A stretch of 64,000 nucleotides of DNA from Trichopria drosophilae. Lineage: Eukaryota > Arthropoda > Insecta > Hymenoptera > Diapriidae. How positions within the stretch are numbered: the stretch's first letter is position 1; each line of letters starts with the position of its first letter. The position numbers and the translations under genes were made by a program. Positions 60,290 through 64,000 of this stretch are shown here, one piece after another. The notes beneath the pieces are model-generated. The model worked only from the letters and a program-made list of their open reading frames with translations. It was not told the DNA's origin and did not search any database. The stretch covers positions 104,221,001 to 104,285,000 of the forward strand of contig CM059584.1 in assembly GCA_030407085.1 (NCBI GenBank), written 5' to 3'.

Positions 60290-62654
60290 CCGCCTATTTC
60301 AGTTCTATCTTTTTTGCTATAGTCTTACGAGCTACACACTTATGATCTATCGAGAAAATTGTGAGCTGTCGAAATACAGTTACAGGCTCTAATAGTACAC
60401 TGTCTTTTTACACGTCTGCGGCAGAAAAGGTGCTATAAATTTAAAAACATAAATACCGTAAATAAGTTGTAAGATTTCATAGGCTGACTACAAAAAATCT
60501 TTTTATAAAATTAGACTGCACGTTGTTAGAGGAATAGTTATGGCGATTGAACTGCATACTAGTGATAAATAGAGTTTAAGTACGTGCGGTCAAGTATAGT
60601 AATTGTAAATGACAGAACTACATTTTCAGTTTATGTCTCAATATTTGAAACGGTGAATATCGTAGTTATGGTCTTTGATTTTAGAATCCAGTATTTTGTA
60701 ATTACTACATATTATAGAGAAATTCAAAGTAGACAAGATACTTACATTGCATGATTCTGAGAACTTTACACGAGAAAACTTGGTTGCAAAATAACTTTAT
60801 TATTGGTACTGGAAATGCGTGTGATGGAGCCTTTATATTATCAGACATGGCGATCATTAGAATTTCACGGAACAATGAAGATGGTTAGAGTGTACGAGCA
60901 AAATCTTGTAATATTTATACTGAAAATATAATTAAAGTAAGAAAAACTTGTTTGTTGGTTGCATGACTTGCAAATGAAAAAATAAAGTTACTGAAGGAAT
61001 GAAGTCGGCTAAAGAAAATAACAGAAACTAATCTATAATCACAAATTAAATATAGTGTTTCTTTAAGTTCTTATAGAAGTGAGGAAGTAGCAGGAAAAAT
61101 TTGTTGTTGCTGCAGAGAAGTAGAGATTTCATCAATTATCGGCTCAGGTATTTTTAAAAGGGTTTTTTTTACTATTAACGATAAGAATTTATCGATTCGT
61201 TGAAGCAAAAATCAAAATAATAACTGTCTCTCCTGTTCTTAAAGGTTAAAGGTATTAATTATCTGATTACATTTTATTCTGTAGGTGTTCACCTTTATTA
61301 TTTATGTCATTATTCTATACATCGACATCTATCATAAGCAATTTCTCAACCAATTTCGAAAGCAGATTTTGGCCTATTTTGGAATTGATTACCATGAGTG
61401 GAATTAAATCAAACCTGGGAGATATGTTGACTTCATTCCATGTATTGCGTAATTGAATAGCATGCAAAAGTTCGAAACATCAAAGGAATTCTCATAATTC
61501 GAAATGGATAATTTTGAAAAATTTCTTCACGAGAAATGAGTATTGAAACGAAAAAATGATAGCCATATGAATGGCATATAATTGTATAGGGTTTAATTCT
61601 GCAGAACCGTTAAATTACAAATTTTGGCATAAATAAAAAAAAGAAGGTTTTTAATGGTCCGTCATATTTGAGAGGTTGCATGAATAATGGTTCCAAGCAA
61701 ACATTCCTGTAAAATTCATGATGTCGCAGGAAAAGAGTTACAAGGGGCTTATGATTTATTCATAACGACTCAAAACGTCAGCCGCAAGGCCTGCAATACG
61801 TAAACCGGAGCAACCAGCAGACGTGCCATTTTTGTCGCTGCAAGTGACAATCGCTTTATAACTTAAAATCAGCAAAACGTTTTATACTATCTGAGCGGTA
61901 TGTATCTACGAGGGCATATATGCACGAGCATAAGTATCGGGTGTAGTGACTGAACCCTTAGGCGGAAATTCACTTGGTAAGTAATTTGCGAAGTCATCTT
62001 CTCGTTTTGAACATCGAAGCACGCCAGATCTGCGCTCCCAACGCACTGTCATAAACACATTAAATACTTTGCTGATTGAATAACCATACAATTTCTTTGT
62101 TATGGAGCTTTATAGAATAATATACGTTAAATGATGATTTATGCGAGGTTTTATGAACGTGATCTTAGTTCGTAAATCACGGTGCATAACGAGTATTAGT
62201 TTCATTATTTAATAAATTAACATTCAAAAAGGATCTAAAGAAAATTTAATTTTGTAATTTTTGTATGTAACAAACGAAATGTTTTTTTTAATCAAGGACT
62301 CATTTGTTTGGCAATGTGAACATTTTTTTCTTTTGCTTCTTATTTTTTTTTCTTTTGCTTTTTATTTATTTTCTTTAGTCTTGCTTAACTTACAATCAAA
62401 CCAAGAAATTAGAGTCCCTGATGGTTTACCTCAGGTAAACACAGATGGGGTGTTTACTAAGCGCGTATCTTTTTTTTTTGACATATTTTTTAAAATTTTC
62501 AATTTTACTTATATGTGCTTTACAAAGCTTGAAAATTTAACTTTGCCCGATCACACTATAAACATTTCAATTTATGGTAATTTTAGAGCATACTTTATAC
62601 TTTTTATGTCAAAGCTAAACATTGATAGAGGACATTAGTTACAAAAATAATATG
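60290..62654. other. AT-rich intergenic DNA
   Basis: A 125-codon plus-strand frame at 62261-62638 is dominated by Phe/Leu from T-rich runs and does not start with ATG. Within it an acceptor-like TTTCTTTAG (near 62379) and a donor-like CAG/GTAAAC (near 62433) bracket a possible 57 bp exon, unsupported otherwise. Confidence 0.35.
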
Positions 62655-63034
62655 CACGGAAAAAATAGGTAGTTTGACTGACTATACTAGTAGTAAAATA
62701 CGGACCAGGCATCTTTCGTAGTTGTTCATACTACGAAAGTAAGGTCAGCCATTTAATTGGTAACGCTAACTACCAAAGATGTCTGGTGGCTGGAGAACAA
62801 AGTTCCGAAAATCAAAACACCGAAAGACCTAAATTTGGATATAGTATGGCTCCAGCTTGATTTTCTTCACTTTCTTTTTGAAAGTTTGGCAAAAATAAAA
62901 CAAATTAAAATACCTTGGACTCACGTAATATCGAAATTTTAGCTTTCGGGGTTTTTATTTTCGGAACTTTGTTCCTCGGTCCTGGTCCATATTTTACTAC
63001 TCAAGTAGTAAGCCCAACTGCCTATTTTTCCGTG
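62655..63034. mobile_element. 380 bp inverted-repeat MITE with CACGGAAAAAATAGG ends
   Basis: Left arm CACGGAAAAAATAGGTAGTT corresponds to the reverse complement of the right terminus, CACGGAAAAATAGGCAGTTG. Pairing continues with TAGTAGTAAAATACGGACC and GAACAAAGTTCCGAAAAT on both sides. The left arm is interrupted by a hairpin insert at 62710-62781 that the right arm lacks. The 61-codon frame at 62757 is repeat-derived. No clear target duplication. Confidence 0.7.
62710..62781. mobile_element. Nested hairpin insert within the MITE arm
   Basis: Begins CATCTTTCGTAG and ends CTACCAAAGATG, a near-perfect inverted pair. An inner CTTTCGTAG/CTACGAAAG pair lies at 62713-62738. It interrupts the left arm at GGACCAGG/TGG. 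The right arm reads straight through, so it is either a later insertion here or a loss from the other arm. Confidence 0.55.
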
Positions 63035-63186
63035 TGTGTGTAGGGTACAAAAGCATCGAAAAAGTGATTTCAAAAATTAAGTTAGATTTTTACCCACATT
63101 TTATTTACAACTTATTTGTTATAAAAATTGATTTCCTTCCTTGCAAAAAAAAGATATCACAGGACCGCAAAGAAAATTGTTTCGAG
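63035..63186. other. AT-rich intergenic DNA
   Basis: No feature seen. Confidence 0.4.
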
Positions 63187-64000
63187 ATAACTTGAATCAG
63201 GAATAGTGGATCTTACAGATTTTTAGCCGCTGAAAACGAATCCGTTATTCGACTTGGCCCATCACGTAATGATTTTAAGAAATGTGATCCAAAAAATACT
63301 CAAAAATATACTTTTTGGCAATTTAACGTTAGGATATGTGGAAACTCTGACATGATGAGTTAACTTGGACAAAGAATTCATTTTCAGCGATAAAAAATCT
63401 ATAAGATCCTCCACTTCTGATTCAAGTTGTGTAAAAAAATCGTAGTTATTTTTTTCGTGAAGTATAAAACAATTTTTAGGGGAGATAACTTGAATCAGAG
63501 ATACTGGATCTTCTAGATTTTTAGTCGCTGAAAATAAATTAGATATCCAATTTGACCTGTGAGGTCAGATATTTCAAAAGAAGACTTTTGGCAATTTTTC
63601 GGAAGAGAGATCTTTAAATCCTGACGCGATGGACCAATTTGGATAACAAATTCGTTGTCGCGGCCAAAAATCTAAAGGATCTACTACTTCTGTTAGTTTT
63701 TCTTAAGTTATTGCACAAAAAAAAAATTTGTGGTCCCGTGAAATCTATAAGATCCAGTATCTCTGATTCAAGTTATCTCCCCTAAAAATTGTTTTATACT
63801 TCACGAGAAAAGTAACACAAGACTTTTTTTTTTGACACAACTTGAATCAGAAGTGGAGGAATCTTATATATTTTTGGTCGCTAAAAACGAATTCTTTGTC
63901 CAAGTTTACTCATTGTTTCAGAGTTTCCACATATCCTAACATTAAATTGTTAAAAATTATATTTTGGAGTTATTTTCGGATCACATACCTTAAAATCCTG
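63187..64000. repeat. Fold-back repeat with a 50-60 bp motif in alternating orientation (runs off the window)
   Basis: The motif GATAACTTGAATCAG, then TGGATCTT, AGATTTTTAGTCGCTGAAAA appears forward at about 63187 and 63485. It appears reversed at about 63350-63410 and 63640-63700, partly reversed at 63745-63775, and forward again at 63838-63900. On a larger scale 63290-63535 is an inverted copy of 63750-64000 (for example GGATATGTGGAAACTCTGA near 63333 mirrored near 63930). The right edge is cut by the window end. No coding content. Confidence 0.65.

Noticed and set aside
62261..62638. 125-codon plus-strand open frame
   Set aside because: It does not start at ATG, and its Phe/Leu content comes from T-rich runs. 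No domain. The splice-like sites inside it are unsupported.

Overview
The window looks like insect nuclear DNA from a gene-poor, very AT-rich stretch. There are no bacterial-style operons. The longest open frame is 222 codons and ends at a consensus splice donor. A TTAGG-type pentamer array, the insect telomere motif that is also common inside hymenopteran chromosomes, sits at 37079-37186. The rest is dominated by short non-autonomous DNA transposons (MITEs), fold-back repeats and diverged tandem repeats. Hymenoptera is my best guess, from the interstitial TTAGG arrays and the AT-rich background with sharp GC-richer islands. That assignment is inference.

Layout. 1-5 kb: AT-rich DNA with a 107 bp palindromic MITE (468), degraded copies of a dispersed motif, and a fold-back repeat of about 0.8 kb (2085-2880). 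5-8.3 kb: a small fold-back element, a cluster of four AGGTCA half-sites (5427-5576), then a GC-richer stretch without a convincing gene. 9.1 kb: first of four copies of a MITE with CAGTAGAGTCCCGG ends. 10-16 kb: AT-rich DNA, purine tracts, a local duplication. 16.3-18.7 kb: the best gene candidate, on the minus strand, with one long coding exon, a phase-compatible downstream terminal exon and an unsupported possible upstream exon. 21.8-22.5 and 24.5-25.6 kb: GC-rich islands, the second with a CpG-dense core. 26.7-27.6 kb: a TIR element packed with TCAGG/CCTGA motifs. 31.9-33.0 kb: a tandem repeat abutting a dispersed element whose inverted partner lies at 52.9-53.7 kb. 33.9-35.2 kb: a GC-rich possible exon and two facing MITE copies. 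37 kb: a TTAGG array inside a TIR element. 39.7-40.7 kb: a tandem repeat split by a 470 bp insertion with a target-site duplication. 44.2 kb: a truncated MITE. 46.9-47.2 and 55.7-56.4 kb: GC-richer islands. 51.5-52.6 kb: a 1.06 kb near-perfect palindrome flanked by TTAA, like a piggyBac-type MITE. 62.7 kb: a TIR element with a nested hairpin. 63.2-64.0 kb: a fold-back repeat running off the window edge.

No tRNA, rRNA, CRISPR, transposase or reverse-transcriptase gene was found. Apart from the 16-18 kb gene fragment, most short open frames are chance frames in AT-rich DNA, or lie inside repeats. I saw no convincing new biological system. The unusual content is the density and architecture of non-autonomous mobile elements, several of them apparently family members that may not be catalogued.
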